64,000 nucleotides of DNA from Cycas panzhihuaensis. Taxonomy: Eukaryota; Cycadophyta. The stretch is taken from assembly GCA_023213395.1 (NCBI GenBank), contig CM041465.1:173359741-173423740 (forward strand). Direction: 5' to 3'. Of this stretch, positions 21,480 through 33,324 are shown in pieces (within the stretch, counting starts at the first letter, position 1; every line of letters starts with the position of its first letter). Made by a program: the position numbers and the translations under genes. The notes under the pieces were generated by a model. The model was not told where the DNA came from. It saw nothing but the letters and a program-made list of their open reading frames with translations, and did no database searches.

Positions 21480-22286
21480 TGGTATTTCTTGGAGGATCTT
21501 CATGTTGTTGGGGTCCTCCTTGTCTCTTTTGTTGAGGGGCTTAATATCGTGGGAGGTCTTACCTAGTATCCCTTTGAGTATTTCCACATTTTCTTCTTAA
21601 AGGAGACTCCATTTGCCTTGAGGTTACTACTTGGGAGTTAAATTGAATGCGGGCCTTTGTAGCAAAGGCATATTATAGTGCTTTATTTGCACTTTGCTGC
21701 TCTTCTATAGACATGAGCATGACACTAAGTTGTTCTACTTTGAGAGTACTTAGATCCTTTGATATACTGATACTAGTAGCTACTATTTCAAAATGTCTTA
21801 CAGCTCCAACACATCTAAGGATCCTTTCAACTACCCTTTGTTCAGTTAGGGTATCTCCAAGTGACCTCATTTAGTTTACAATATCTTGGACTTTGGTCAT
21901 AAATTCCATTACTGATTTATTGGGCATCATACGTAAATTTTTAAACTTGCTCCTTAAGTTCTGTAATTTAGAGGAGGATGCTCCTTCATATATTAGCTGT
22001 AAAGTGTCCTAAGCTTCTTTGGACTTAACTAATTCACTAACTCTTGGAAACACATGATCTTCAAGTGCGCAAAAGATAAGGGGTAAGGCTTCATTGTCTT
22101 TCTTGACATTCTCCTTATATGTAGCCTTTTCTGCATTGGATGGATTGGTCTTAATTCGTTGTAGCCTATCCTCATAATATCCCACATGTCGTTAGCTATG
22201 GGGATGGGTCTCATCCTCCTACTCTAATTTAGGAAATTATTTCTATCAAATTTAGGGATAATCATGTTCTTAAAGCTAGATGTCAT
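21480..22286 (-). pseudogene. Copia gag remnant (family 1 copy 2)
   Basis: The start at 22286 gives MTSSFKNMIIPKFDRNNF, a stop at the expected Trp, then RRMRPIPIANDMWDIMRIGY, parallel to copy 1 (start 4152). Further segments such as RSLGDTLTEQRVVERILRC and EIVATSISISKDLSTLKVEQL (21870-21700) show the usual gag helical region. Frameshifts break the frame. Confidence 0.75.
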
Positions 22287-23489
22287 CTTGAACTAAGGTT
22301 TTGTTGATCAAAGATGACAAATAAGTTTTCAAAAAATTAAATTTGAATATCACAAAAGTATTTGAATTTAAATTTAAAAAAAAAAGATTTTAAGTATAGA
22401 ATTTGTTTCCAAGTATAACCTAAGGTTTTTCCTAAAGTTTTAAATAAGTTAACTAGTACATATTAAGGCTACTAGGTTCTAAGTTTAAGTTTCTCCTAGG
22501 GCAACCTTTGGTTGCTATCTTGTCTAGTGGTGCTTACTCACAGATGGAAAAACAGTGATCCAATATACCAGTACGTGATCACTAGGTTTTATATACCTCA
22601 ATACGCAGGCTACTAAGAAGGCTTTTACACCCCCCTGAGTTGTTGGTCCACCTACGTCACTTATGCCTAGCGATAGATCTAGCAGTAAAGTTTCTCGAAC
22701 CAAGGAACTCACCCTCTCCAGGTTTAGCCTTAGTCTCCAAACATCATAAAAGAAATAGGTTCTGCACCTGAATCTACCACTGAATACACCTGATAGCTAA
22801 TGGCTGTCATCATCCAATATGAGTAGGTTGATTAGCGTGTACGGGGTGGTAAATTCAGGGGTCCTAACTGTTCCCCTTGCAAGGCTAGAAAAAGAGGGTG
22901 GTTCAATTCGGGATTATCTTATTTAATGTGAAAAATAAATTAATTAGCTATGTGGTCTTGCTTAGGGTTTTAATTTTTTTTTGCAATAAAGAAAAACTTG
23001 AAGGAAAATAATTAATAATAATAATAACCTCTAAGAAAGATGAAATAAATAATAAACTCTTTGAAAGAAATATATAAGTAATCACAATACCTTTGAAAGT
23101 GAAAAAATGCCTTTGAAAAGTAAAATGTATTACCAATCTAGATGCAACTTTTATAGGTGCAACAAGTGAATAGACTTTCCAATAATGATGAATAAAAAAA
23201 TGCTTTCAATAAGTATATGCCTTTAGAATGAATTAACGAACTTATAAGGTATAATTTTAGATATACTTTGAAATATAATAACTATATGAGTAAATTTGTA
23301 AACTAACTAAGATCCTTTTAAACTATGCAGATATGAAATAAAACTTTTGATGATGAAAAAATAAAGAATTCTTAAGCTATTGATTTTACAAATGAACAAA
23401 CTCAAACTTGAGCAAGATTTTTTTTTTTTTTTTTTTTTAATGTAAGAAATTTTTATCTTGATGAAGATATATAATACTGAAAATTTGAA

Positions 23490-23520
<31 letters not shown>

Positions 23521-24723
23521 CTTTAAAAATATAAAAGATACGAAGAAGAATCTTAAAAAAGAATAAATTGTACCTATTTTATATTGTAGGACCACTTGGC
23601 TTGACACTTACTTTAGATGTATATGATCAATTTCTACTAGAAATTAGCTTAAAGGAAGCTATATGAAAGTCAAATGAAAGCCTCAAACATGTATTATAAG
23701 TGATTAATAAGAAATAAAATAAAAAACTCCTTAAAAAAGTTTAAGAGGATAAGCTTGCTGGGATATCTTGAATGCTCAAGTTGAGCAGCTTTAAATCTAT
23801 ACTAAACAACATCAAAATAAGGTGAAATTACACCAATTTGAAGATCAATGAAATATCTAGTCAACAGAATTGATCATTTTGAGAACGGGTTCCTGCAAGT
23901 CAAGATTTTAATGTACAAAAGATATTATCTTCCTTTTGAGGCTTAACGAGAGTTTGGGGCTAAAAAATATTATGAAATGCTAGTAAAAATCTTATGAAAT
24001 AATGTAAAATGATCAAATATACTTTAGAGAACTACTTAATATATTTTTTAGTTAAAAAACTTGAAAAATAATGTATAAAAAATATGTAATAATGACAAAT
24101 TAGAAGTTGTTATGTACCTTAACTTTGATGGCTTTGAAAGTCTGTAAGAACACTTTAAAATTTATAAATAATAGTGTTAGTTTGAAGAGGATTAAGACAA
24201 TTTCCCAATGAAACTTATGGATCTAAAATCTGATGTGAAACAGAAAAGTTATAATGAAAATAGTAGCAAGCACTTTTTATGTTAATAATATAAGAAAAGG
24301 CCTTTTTAAAAAGGATTGACTTAAACTGATTAGAAATGGGTGAAATCGGCTCCAAATATGGAAAATAACCAGTCTAAATTATACCCTAGAAAATTTTAGA
24401 CTCAACGAGATGGGTATCATAAAAAACTAATACTTTAGTGAAGAGATATTGAAGAAATTAGTTAGGTACCTTATGTTTTAAAGAAAAAATTAAAAAAAAG
24501 AAAAAGAAAAAAGGTTTATAAAGTTGAAAAGCCCCTTTTTAAACAATACCAAAGGTCACATGGAAGAGTATGAAACTGAGGGAAAAGACCAAAAGGAGGA
24601 TAGGTCTTCAATATAATTAAATCTTTTAGAATAAAGAATTATAAAAAATAGCTTATAATACTTCTAAATCCGCTCCCTGATATAATTAAAACATGGTCAT
24701 GTGGAGTTGTGATATGACCAAAG
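22287..24723 (-). other. Family 1 leader, gag-proximal part (copy 2)
   Basis: The block 22445-22975 matches 4270-4800 of copy 1 and is less AT-rich than its surroundings, so it may be a conserved functional part of the leader. From 23000 to 24723 it is AT-rich, with a T run (23421-23439) and a TA run (23492-23516). No gene is seen. Confidence 0.6.
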
Positions 24724-24728
24724 ACTAA
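24724..24728. repeat. Target-site duplication of the nested Gypsy, left copy
   Basis: ACTAA lies directly before the TG of the 5' LTR; the same 5 bases follow the 3' LTR at 35332-35336. A 5-bp duplication is normal for LTR integration. Confidence 0.85.
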
Positions 24729-25561
24729 TGTTGGGGCATATTGTGACACGCTGGGCTATGAAAAGACTAGAGAAAGATTGGGTGACCTTGGATGTGCAGG
24801 TATAGACCGTACGAAGGTACACATGCAACAGAAAGATGGAAAAGTCAGCATTTTGGGTATGTATGACAGGTGCATACTTGAGAAGGTATGCAACACAGAT
24901 ACGTACCTCCGATAGAACGCAAGCAGATGATAAAGGTACACATGGCAGAACCTAGCAAGAGGATACCTGGGATGACGTCAGACATACGTACAGATATACG
25001 GATGGACTAAGACAGTGGTTAAGGAGATTAACCAATGGTTAGCAAAAGGTACGCTTGTGACTGAAAGGGTATGGTTATGACAGACAGTCAAAACCCTTCA
25101 GTCAAAGGACACCAAGAAGGTGTATTTAAGTGACTTCACAGGGACCATTGGGCTAAGGTGAGAGCCAAGTATTCAAACACATTGCTACAAAGACCAGTAC
25201 AGATGACATCAGCCTAAAGACGTGTGTATCGATGAGTACCTTCCAGGTACGCATGTGACAACGACAGTGTATGTGGCTGGAATGCATAGGGAATACACTC
25301 CAGCACCTTTTGTACAAGAACTTATTACTTAATAAAATAAAAAGTTATGTGGAAATATGGATTCTATGTATGCAATGAGGATGAAGTGCTAAATATGTGC
25401 TGATTATTGTATTGTTGTGTATAAACTGTAACATAACTGTGTGGAATGGTGAATAAATCTGTGTGCTGATTATGTTGACTATATCCTAAACTAGATTACA
25501 ACCTGTGTTACCTTGACAAGTGCATTGATCTCATAAGGGGTGTGAAATCTATAAGTCAACA
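24729..25561 (+). repeat. 5' LTR of the Gypsy element
   Basis: It starts TGTTGGGGCATATTG and ends ATAAGTCAACA; the matching LTR is 34502-35331. It holds several GTAC/GTACG-containing phrases (for example CAGATACGTACCTCC), some in inverted orientation. AATAAAATAAA near 25331 is a poly(A)-like signal. Confidence 0.92.
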
Positions 25562-25562
25562 T

Positions 25563-25575
25563 TGGTTCCGTTACC
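25563..25575 (+). other. Primer binding site, probably tRNA-Asp type
   Basis: TGGTTCCGTTACC lies one base after the LTR. The tRNA-Asp site of many plant Gypsy elements is TGGCGCCGTTGCC, so 10 of 13 bases agree. The match is by memory of the family consensus; another tRNA is possible. Confidence 0.55.
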
Positions 25576-25701
25576 TACGTCCATTAAGGAGGGACAAGGC
25601 CTAAGAGTTTCACAAGGAGGAATGCATAAAGGACAGAGGACTCTGGTTGTCGTTGTGATGGTAGGCTGTAACTAAGCCTCCGACAGCCAGGGGACCTTCC
25701 A

Positions 25702-27520
25702 ATGCCACCTAAGAGGCCTTTAAAGGCGGAAGAGCCACAAAAGGATACTTCACCTAAAGGGAAAGAAACAAGTAGACAGAGAGCATTACGGTGGTCAAAA
25801 GAGTCAAAACTGAGAAGGGCAAGAAGACTAAGTTCGTAGAATAATGAGACTAAGGGACAATCCATTAAAGAATTTGAGGCAAGTGGAGCCCAGACACCTC
25901 AAGAACAAGGAGAGAGAAATAATGGCGAACAAATGGTACTAACACCAGCCCCAATCAAGGATGACCTATTTTGCCTAGAATATGAAGAAAAACCAAAGGT
26001 GGATAAGGAACATAAAGACACTCTAACAAAGGAGGAAAGTATACCTATGGAAGGCACCCCCGAGAATCTAAGTGACAATGAGAAGAAGGCGGAGGAAGGT
26101 CCCTCGGCATATTGGGAAAATAAGCTAACAAGGCAGCTTTTTGAGGATTCATTAGACAGAGGATCTGATCAGTCATACATAATGGTTACGCCATTGACAA
26201 TACAAGTTCCAAGTATGGTAGAACCTATACATTTAAAGACCCCATTTAAGAATCCATTATTTAGGAAGGATAATACTGCAGCAAGCACTCCAAGTATATC
26301 TCCAAAAGAAAAGGGTAAAGGAGAGGAGATAGAATCCAATGAGGAGGAAAAAGGGGAAGAATCACCACTAGGTGGGACACCGGTACAATCTCCTAGGATG
26401 GGTGATTACTGAGATTTTAGAAAATTAATCTTCAATAACACTTTAGATGCAGTTGAGCATGTATATTTATTCCAAAATTTGATTGACATGAAAAAAATTA
26501 CGGATGAAGATGAGATAAAAGCCAGATTCACTTGTACATTGAGGGGAGTACCATTGGCATGGTACAAGGAGTTGGACAAGAAAGAATCATGGGCCAAATC
26601 AAAAAGTCTTTTGAAGAAAGATTTCAAAAGTTCCAAAGTAATGAAGTAGTGGAAATTACCCTTAGGGAAATCAAACAAAGACTTGGAGAATTGGTGTTAA
26701 CCTATATCAATCAGAAGAAAATCATTACTGCCAATATGATCAACGAGACTATGATAGATCACAATATGAAAAATTATTTTATTAGAGGACTAAATTAAAA
26801 GCTGAGAGCCATGATGCATGCACATCCATTGAAGTCATTCAAGAATGCCCAGGATTTAGCACTCAATTTCGAGATGGAGATGGATGCTCAGGCTGGAGGA
26901 CACGACCCCCTCCTATTGAGATTACAAGAGGAGATAAGGGAAATTAAACAGAATCAGCATAATCGACCCTTATGCCAGGTGGGAGTATCATAAGAGGAAT
27001 TAGAAGTAGAAGCTCTTAGGAAAGAAGTGGCAAGATTGAAAATAAGGAATAATAGAGAGGAAGAAATGACAAAGAAAAAGAAGGACCATGAATTCAGAGT
27101 GGAAAAATGGTGCCACATCTGCGAAGAAAGTTCGCACACAACAAAAGAGTGTGAACTTAATCCGAAGAATATTGCAATGCACCAAAAGGACAAATGGTAT
27201 CACATATGCGATATGGATACTCATATAACAAAGGATTATTTTTACAACCCAAGAGGAAAATCATACAGAGGATGAGGTAGGGGAAGAGGAGGCAACCCAC
27301 CTTGGAATATATACATAACAAGGAGTACAAATGAGCCCTCGAGGAAGAAATAACCAATGGGAAGATGCCTCATATGCTTACAATTTGGTCATTGGAAATC
27401 TGAATGCCCAACCAAGCGGGAATACGAATAAAAACTGTTTGTATATAACAACTATGGGTCTAGTGAACACAAAACAGAAGATTACAAAGGGAAAGCTAAG
27501 GTTACTAACTTAATGACAAT
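25702..27520 (+). pseudogene. Gypsy gag with zinc knuckles
   Basis: The best start is ATG 25702 (MPPKRPLKAEEPQKD), in frame with the open stretch from 25933 and broken by one TAG. The retrotransposon gag domain is readable near 26480-26640 (ITDEDEIKARFTCTLRGVPL, AWYKELDKKESW), followed by a frameshift near 26630 into ITLREIKQRLGELV. Three knuckles follow: CHICEESSHTTKEC (27113-27154, intact), a second with Tyr for two Cys (27200-27245), and CLICLQFGHWKSEC near 27366-27408 (frame-shifted but complete). Gag would form particles and bind the element RNA. Confidence 0.8.
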
Positions 27521-28283
27521 CATACCAGAAAGTAAAAATGTAAAACTTCAAAAGAAGCAAAAAGAGAAGGAAGAAGAGGGATATCCAAATCCATAAATGG
27601 AGATGAATCAATTTTGACAAGCAAAGCAAGTGTTAGAGGAATTAGCTCAAGAAGAGACTATGTTACCAATGGGGAAACCTGAGACCAAATATCTGTATGT
27701 GAGAAAGAATAAACAAAAGGAGAAAGAAAAGGTACCAGAAGAAGAAAAAACACAACCCTAAATGGTACAAATAGAGGAATTATTCAAAGGATTACCAGTA
27801 GAGGATATTCCAAGAATGCTATTGCTGATGGAGAATATGTTGAAGCAGTTACAATTAACTATTCCTTTATGTCAAGTAATTGACTGGATTAAAGGAGGGA
27901 TATTACAACAAGGAATTACCAAGAGTCTAAAGAAAGTGATACCGTCATTTGACATGGATCCCATGGTGACGATTATGGTATTAGGGGAAACATTTCTAAA
28001 AGTGATCGTTGATGGGGGAGCAGTTGTGAATGTACTACTCACTTCGACATGGTGGAAGTTGGGAAGCCTGAAGTTGGAAGCGACAACATATTCATTAAAA
28101 TTGACCAACGAATTATTGGTGTGACTTGTGGGGAAGCTGGCCAACATCAAAGTGGATGTGGCAGGGATCATCGTGAAAATTGACTTTACAATTGTGTAAA
28201 TAAAAAAGGGTGCAACACCCTATCCAACCTTATTGGGGAGGCCTTGGCTATACAAGACCTAGTGTCTCCAAAACTAGAAGAAC
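27521..28283 (+). pseudogene. Gypsy aspartic protease region
   Basis: The open stretch 27762-28124 gives LGETFLKVIVDGGAVVNVLL near residue 90, the DGG/DSG active site in the form seen in plant Athila/Tat proteases, after a Lys/Glu-rich linker. It is followed by a stop in place of Trp/Arg and by TLLGRPWLYKT near 28225-28255, the usual second protease motif. It would release Gag and Pol proteins. Confidence 0.75.
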
Positions 28284-29536
28284 GTGACCTTCACCTTGTT
28301 AGATGGCAGAAACGAAGTGGTATTACCAATGTTGGGAAGGAATTCCATTGAGATGATACTTGACGAAGGATCAAGTACAACCATCATGAGTGAAATAATA
28401 GCCTCTTTCCTCGATGAAGAGAATCTTTACCATATGGTCGAAGAACCTACCAAGTTAATCGACTGCCAAGAAGCTAAACCAATTCACTTTAAAGAAATTT
28501 ATAACTCTTCAGATGACGAAAATGGGATGAGATTTGTGGATTACTGGTTGCAAGACGCTTGCAAAGTAAACTCTTCTTCTCATAGGTGTGACTTATTATC
28601 TAAATGTATAACTGGAAACATTAATGATAATTCAGATTCTTTTGAATATATGATGACTAACGATAGCTTAGTAGATAATAGAAACCTAGACTAAAACCCC
28701 CTTAATAAACTTAGTATTTTTCATAGCCCTATAGTATCTAGTATTAACCTTAACCTCCCTTCTACCTTAGGCGTGGGTCATAAGATAGATTTCCTATCCC
28801 CCCTTTATTACTACCCGGAGAAGGAAGTAATATTCCTTTCTCATCTTCTTTAGAGGTATACCCACCCAACAACCCATCCCTTTCAACAATTGACGCCAAA
28901 TCCAAGGGAATGGAAGGGGAATCAACAGAAAATACTTCTAGAGACTCTGGTCTAGGCAATAGGGTAACTATTCCAAAGGAAACAAACTTTGAAACTTATA
29001 TTAGAAACCATGCTAAACCTTTCTATGGGGAACAATTATATGGAACCACTCATTTAACCCATTGCACAGAATACTAGATGGAGCAAGAAAATTGGGATAA
29101 GAATCAATGGCAAAAGGATCTAGTACTTACCTTATAGGGAACATCTTGGTATTGGTACTTAGCCCACCAAGCCACTCTCTAGGGTTAGAAGAAGTTACAA
29201 GCTGCGTTTAGGCTTCGATTTGACCATCCCAAACACTTAAATATTCTAGTATTCCATATAGGCAAAAACCCTAGTGAGCACATATAAAAATGCAAACAAA
29301 AATGGACATCCCTAAATACAACAAAGGAAACCTGGCTTAACCACTTTTATCACACCTTGGGAAGGGAAGCAAATGACTGGTTCCTAGGAAAAGAACAAAA
29401 CCTGGATATAACTTGGGAAAGCCTTAAGGGATCTTTTATAAAAACTTTTATGCACTTCTCAGAAGACAAAAATATCGATAAAATCTTGAAAAATATTAGA
29501 AGAATGAGTATGAGCTTAGAATAAAGATTTATAATA
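28284..29536 (+). pseudogene. Extra module between protease and RT, with protease-like and gag-like segments
   Basis: The open stretch 28284-28694 (136 codons) contains SIEMILDEGSSTTIMSE, which looks like a second retroviral-type protease motif, then an acidic, Ser/Asn-rich tail with no known family. At 29310-29525 another frame gives TWLNHFYHTLGREANDWFLG and ITWESLKGSFIKTFMHFS, which resembles the core of a retrotransposon gag domain. A gag-like unit behind a protease is out of normal order, so this is probably an insertion or recombination product of another retroelement. I do not recognise its source. Confidence 0.45.
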
Positions 29537-30690
29537 ATGAATAGAGAGAAGGAAGAATCAACGTATGATGAAGAAGAAGAAATCCCAAATTATCCTCCAG
29601 AATTCACGGAAGTCAATATTGGGGAAAGAAAAATAGAAGATACCCCTGGCCATAAAATCAGAAACAGAGAAGATATTGAAGTGACCAAATTGAAAACTAC
29701 TAAAATTAATGTCAGAAGTAAAGAGGACCCCAAAATAATACAAATCGAAAACTACTGGGATAACCAAACAGTAGCAAAGGCTCAACAATTGTTTGAGGAA
29801 TTTCATGACGTATTTGCATGGTCATATAAAGACCAAAAGGGTATTCCCCCATAAATGGGAATGCAGCACATTGATTTGGTGGAAGAAGCAAAATCGGTAA
29901 AGTAGAGACCATATCATATGAATCTTAAATATAAAGTAAAGGTAAAAGCAGAGTTAGACAAAATCTTTGGGAAGTGGTATATCTACGAGATTGACTACAG
30001 TGACTGGGTGAGTCCTGTAGTAGTAGTTTCTAAAAAGAATGGGAAAATACACATCTGTGTGGATTACAGACAATTGAATAAGGTAACGAAGATGGATCCC
30101 TTTCTGTTACCCTTTATAAAGTATATTTTGGAAGCCGTGGGGGGAAATGAGATATATTCCTTCACTGACAGATTTAGTGGGTACAATCAAGTGCAGATTG
30201 CCCCAGAGGACCAAGCAAAGACTACATTCGTTACGGAATGGAGAACATATGCCTACAAAGTAATGTCATTCGGTCTTACGAATGCTCTAGCCATATTCCA
30301 GAGGATAATAATCAATATATTCTAAAAATTGATTAGGGAAAGAGTGACAGTATTCCTAAACGATTGGACATTATATGGTTTGATGAAAAATCATATGGAA
30401 AACTTAAGGGAGATGTTGCAGACATGCTAGGAGAATAAGTTATGTTTAAATCCAAAGAAATGTACCTTTTTGGTACCCTTTGGTAATCTATTAGGACACA
30501 TAGTTAGTAAGGAGGGATTGTTAACGGATCTAACCAAGGTATCTGCAATCCTACACTTTCCCATACCACTCACGAGGAGACAATTAAAAGGTTTCTTGGG
30601 TTTAACTGGGTACTACAGAAAATTTATCAGGGTATACACATGCATATCAGGACCCCTTGAGGAATTGTTAAAAAAGAGTATTAAATGGGA
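29537..30690 (+). pseudogene. Gypsy reverse transcriptase
   Basis: A linker of about 90 residues leads to LFEEFHDVFAWSYKDQKGIP, then WVSPVVVVSKKNGKIHICVD, YRQLNKVTKMDPFLLPF, FTDRFSGYNQVQIAPEDQAK and FGLTNALAIFQRI. The catalytic box reads FLNDW near 30352-30366 where YxDD is expected, so one active-site Asp has become Asn. Then LNPKKCTFLVPFGNLLGHIV, and GFLGLTGYYRKFI. Long open stretches with few stops (29918-30325, 30470-30880). The Asp loss and stops mean no activity. Confidence 0.88.
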
Positions 30691-31200
30691 GTGGATGGAA
30701 GAACAACAACAGGCATTCGAAGCATTGAAAAAAGCCATCATATTAATACATGTATTGCGATTTCTTGATTGGAAGAAAACCTTCCATGTACACGTGGATG
30801 CTTCACAATACGCTATTGGATGCATACTGGTCCAACCAAGTGACGACAAGATAGACTATCTGATATACTTTGTAAGTTAGAAACTCACGAAAGCAGAACA
30901 AAACTATACCACGACAGAGAGAGAAGTGCTCAGGATGGTGTATACACTGCAAAAGTTTCGACATTATTTATTATTAAATCCATTCTTATTCTTTGTGGAC
31001 CATCAAGCACTTATGTATCTTATGAATAAACCGATAATGAGAGGGTGAATTAGCAGATGACTAATGCTATTTGAATAATTCTATTTCAAAATCATTGTGA
31101 AACCAGGAAAAGCTCATATTATACCTGACCAACTGTCAAGAATTTTGAATGGGGAAAAGGCCACATGAGTACTAGATGACTTTCCAGACGCGACATTGTT
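30691..31200 (+). pseudogene. Gypsy RNase H
   Basis: It continues from RT with FHVHVDASQYAIGCILVQPS (first Asp), AEQNYTTTEREVLRMVYTLQ (Glu) and FFVDHQALMYLMNKP (Asp), then KPGKAHIIPDQLSRI, the usual end of the Gypsy RNase H. Stops near 30880 and 31047 break it. Confidence 0.85.
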
Positions 31201-32475
31201 TAGTGTGGAGAAAATTCCAATAGACTGGTACGAAGGGATACCAGAGTATTTAGTAACTGGAGAGGTACCGCCAGAATTGGACCGCACAGAATAATAGAAT
31301 TTTGTTAGGAAAGTAGAGCCATATCAACTAATAAAAGGGGAATTATATAAGCTAGGACCAGATAAAGTGTTGCAGCGATGCGTTTGGCCATACGAAATTA
31401 GCCAGATTGTGTTCCAAGCACATGAAGGTATAGTATGTGGACATATGGGAAAATTAGCAACATGGAGGAAAATTTTGATGTCCAGATTCTGGTGGCCATC
31501 TATGTTCAAGGATGTAAGAAGGTGGATTCAAGCATGCGACTATTGTCAACGGGTTGGGAAACCTAATCAGTAGGATTTGCAACCCCTACATTCCATTCTA
31601 CCTTTGGCACTGTTCAAGAAATGGGGGCTTGACTTCGTTGGACCAATTAAACCAGCCGCCCAATGATTCAAAGCTCAATATATCCTAGTGACAATTGATT
31701 ATATGACCAAGTGGGTAGAAGCAAGAGCCTTGAGGAAAGCAGATGCAGAAAATATGACCCAATTTCTGTATGAAGTGATTATTACGCATTTTGGATGCCC
31801 TCTAGAGATTGTAAGTGATCAAGGAGCCCATTTTCTCAATCAAACCGTAGAGATATTGACATCGGCCTTCATAATAAGCCATAAAAAATATACACTGTAT
31901 TACCCAAGGGCAAATGGGCAAGCAGAAAGTTTAAACAAAATAATTGAAAAATGTTTAAGGAAAATATGTGATGTAGGAAGATCTGATTAGGCTAAGAAAC
32001 TACCATCTGTGTTATGGGCCTTTAGAACAACCTATAAAAGATCAATTAGACAGACTCCATTCCAGCTTGTTTACGGAATAGAGGCCATTCTTCTGACTGA
32101 GTTTGAGATACCGAGCCTGAGAACCACCATGCAGTGTCGATTGGACAATTTCTAATCCTTACGACAAAGATTAGAAGAATTTGTGCAGCTAGAGGAAAAA
32201 AGATATATGACGAAATTATTATAAAATATAGAAAAAAGACGGAAAAAGACATGGCATGATCGACATCTACGCAAACCACAATTCAAAGCAGGTGACCAAG
32301 TGTTGCTCTACGACAACAAGTTCAGAATGCACCATGACAAGCTCAAGATGCGATGGTTAGCACCTTACATCGTAAAAAAAAATTTCGAAAATGGATTTGT
32401 GCAACTACGGAAAATCGATGGGCCACTACTACCAACCCAAGTGAATGGTAGCAGACTAAAACCGTACATTGAGTA
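31201..32475 (+). pseudogene. Gypsy integrase
   Basis: The HHCC zinc domain is intact (HEGIVCGHMGKLATW ... CDYCQRVGK, 31420-31555). The catalytic core keeps all three acidic residues: KKWGLDFVGP (31619-31648), EIVSDQGAHF (31807-31836), and ANGQAESLNK (31911-31940). The C-terminal part has LLTEFEIPSLR, AGDQVLLYDNKFRMHHDKLK, and LKPYIE at the end, with no chromodomain seen. Stops at 31571, 31666, 31988 and elsewhere. Integrase would have inserted the cDNA with the 5-bp staggered cut seen around this element. Confidence 0.88.
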
Positions 32476-32751
32476 GATTAGCCTATCAGTCAGATCAACT
32501 GGTTGAACCATAGCGTATTGCATGAAGTTGAGCCAAATCGAATTGCCTTGATATTGAAATATGATCCAGTTTGGTATGGAAACAAAAGTATAAAAAAAAT
32601 CGAAAAATAAGAAAAAATAACTGTAACTCATATCATATATATAAGCAATAAGAGGAATCATCAACAAAAAGGATATTATGATAAAAGGAATCAAGGATAA
32701 GATAATAATTATATCAAAGAAATCAATTTTTTCATATACATACCAGAAAAA

Positions 32752-33050
32752 TATATTATACATACCGAGAAAAGTATGTTACCAGGTATACAATGTGTCA
32801 AACAAGTCAAAATACACTATACATACTGAAAAAGTATGTTACCAAGTATGCACTGTGTAAAACAAGTCAAAATACACTATACATACTAGAAAAGTATGTT
32901 ACCCAGTATGCACTATGTAAAATAAGTCGAAATACATTATACGTACTAAAAAAGTACGATGTTAGGTACACACAGTTCAAAAAGTGAATAAGTTAACTGG
33001 TTTACATTATACGTACCTAAAAAGTATGCAGTCGAGTACGCATAGAACAA
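32752..33050 (+). repeat. Tandem array, 60-bp period, about 5 units, inside the Gypsy element
   Basis: The phrase AAAGTATGTTACC recurs at about 32771, 32831 and 32891 (exactly 60 bp apart), then AAAGTACGATG at 32951 and AAAGTATGCAG at about 33020. Each unit pairs a TATACATAC or TATACGTAC phrase with the inverse GTATG or GTACG, so each could fold as a short hairpin. Short GTAC-type phrases also occur in the LTRs. Located between integrase and the extra ORF. Confidence 0.8.
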
Positions 33051-33324
33051 AAGGGTCGCATAAGGCAAAAATATATACTACGTACCTTCAAGCATTCCCA
33101 CACAGTATGCAACGGAAAAAAAAGGACGTTTCGGCTCGAGTTCGCAACAGCAAACAACCAAGCAGAATCTCTATGATCCAAGGAAGCAAGATGACAAAAG
33201 CCAATGAAAAATTAGGTGAAGACCTCAGGGAAACAACAACCATACCAGAAAAAAGTACACACGTAGGTTCGCATCCGTACTCCTAGGTTATTCTTAGTTT
33301 ATCTCTGGAATTCCATAGCCCATC

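Noticed and set aside
25584-25865. 93-codon minus-strand frame at the start of the Gypsy
   Set aside because: Opposes the gag start (ATG 25702) and has no family likeness.
28284-29536. Possible endogenous pararetrovirus sequence because protease- and coat/gag-like parts lie ahead of RT
   Set aside because: RT, RNase H and a complete integrase with LTRs and target duplication show a Gypsy retrotransposon; no movement protein or other pararetrovirus gene is seen.
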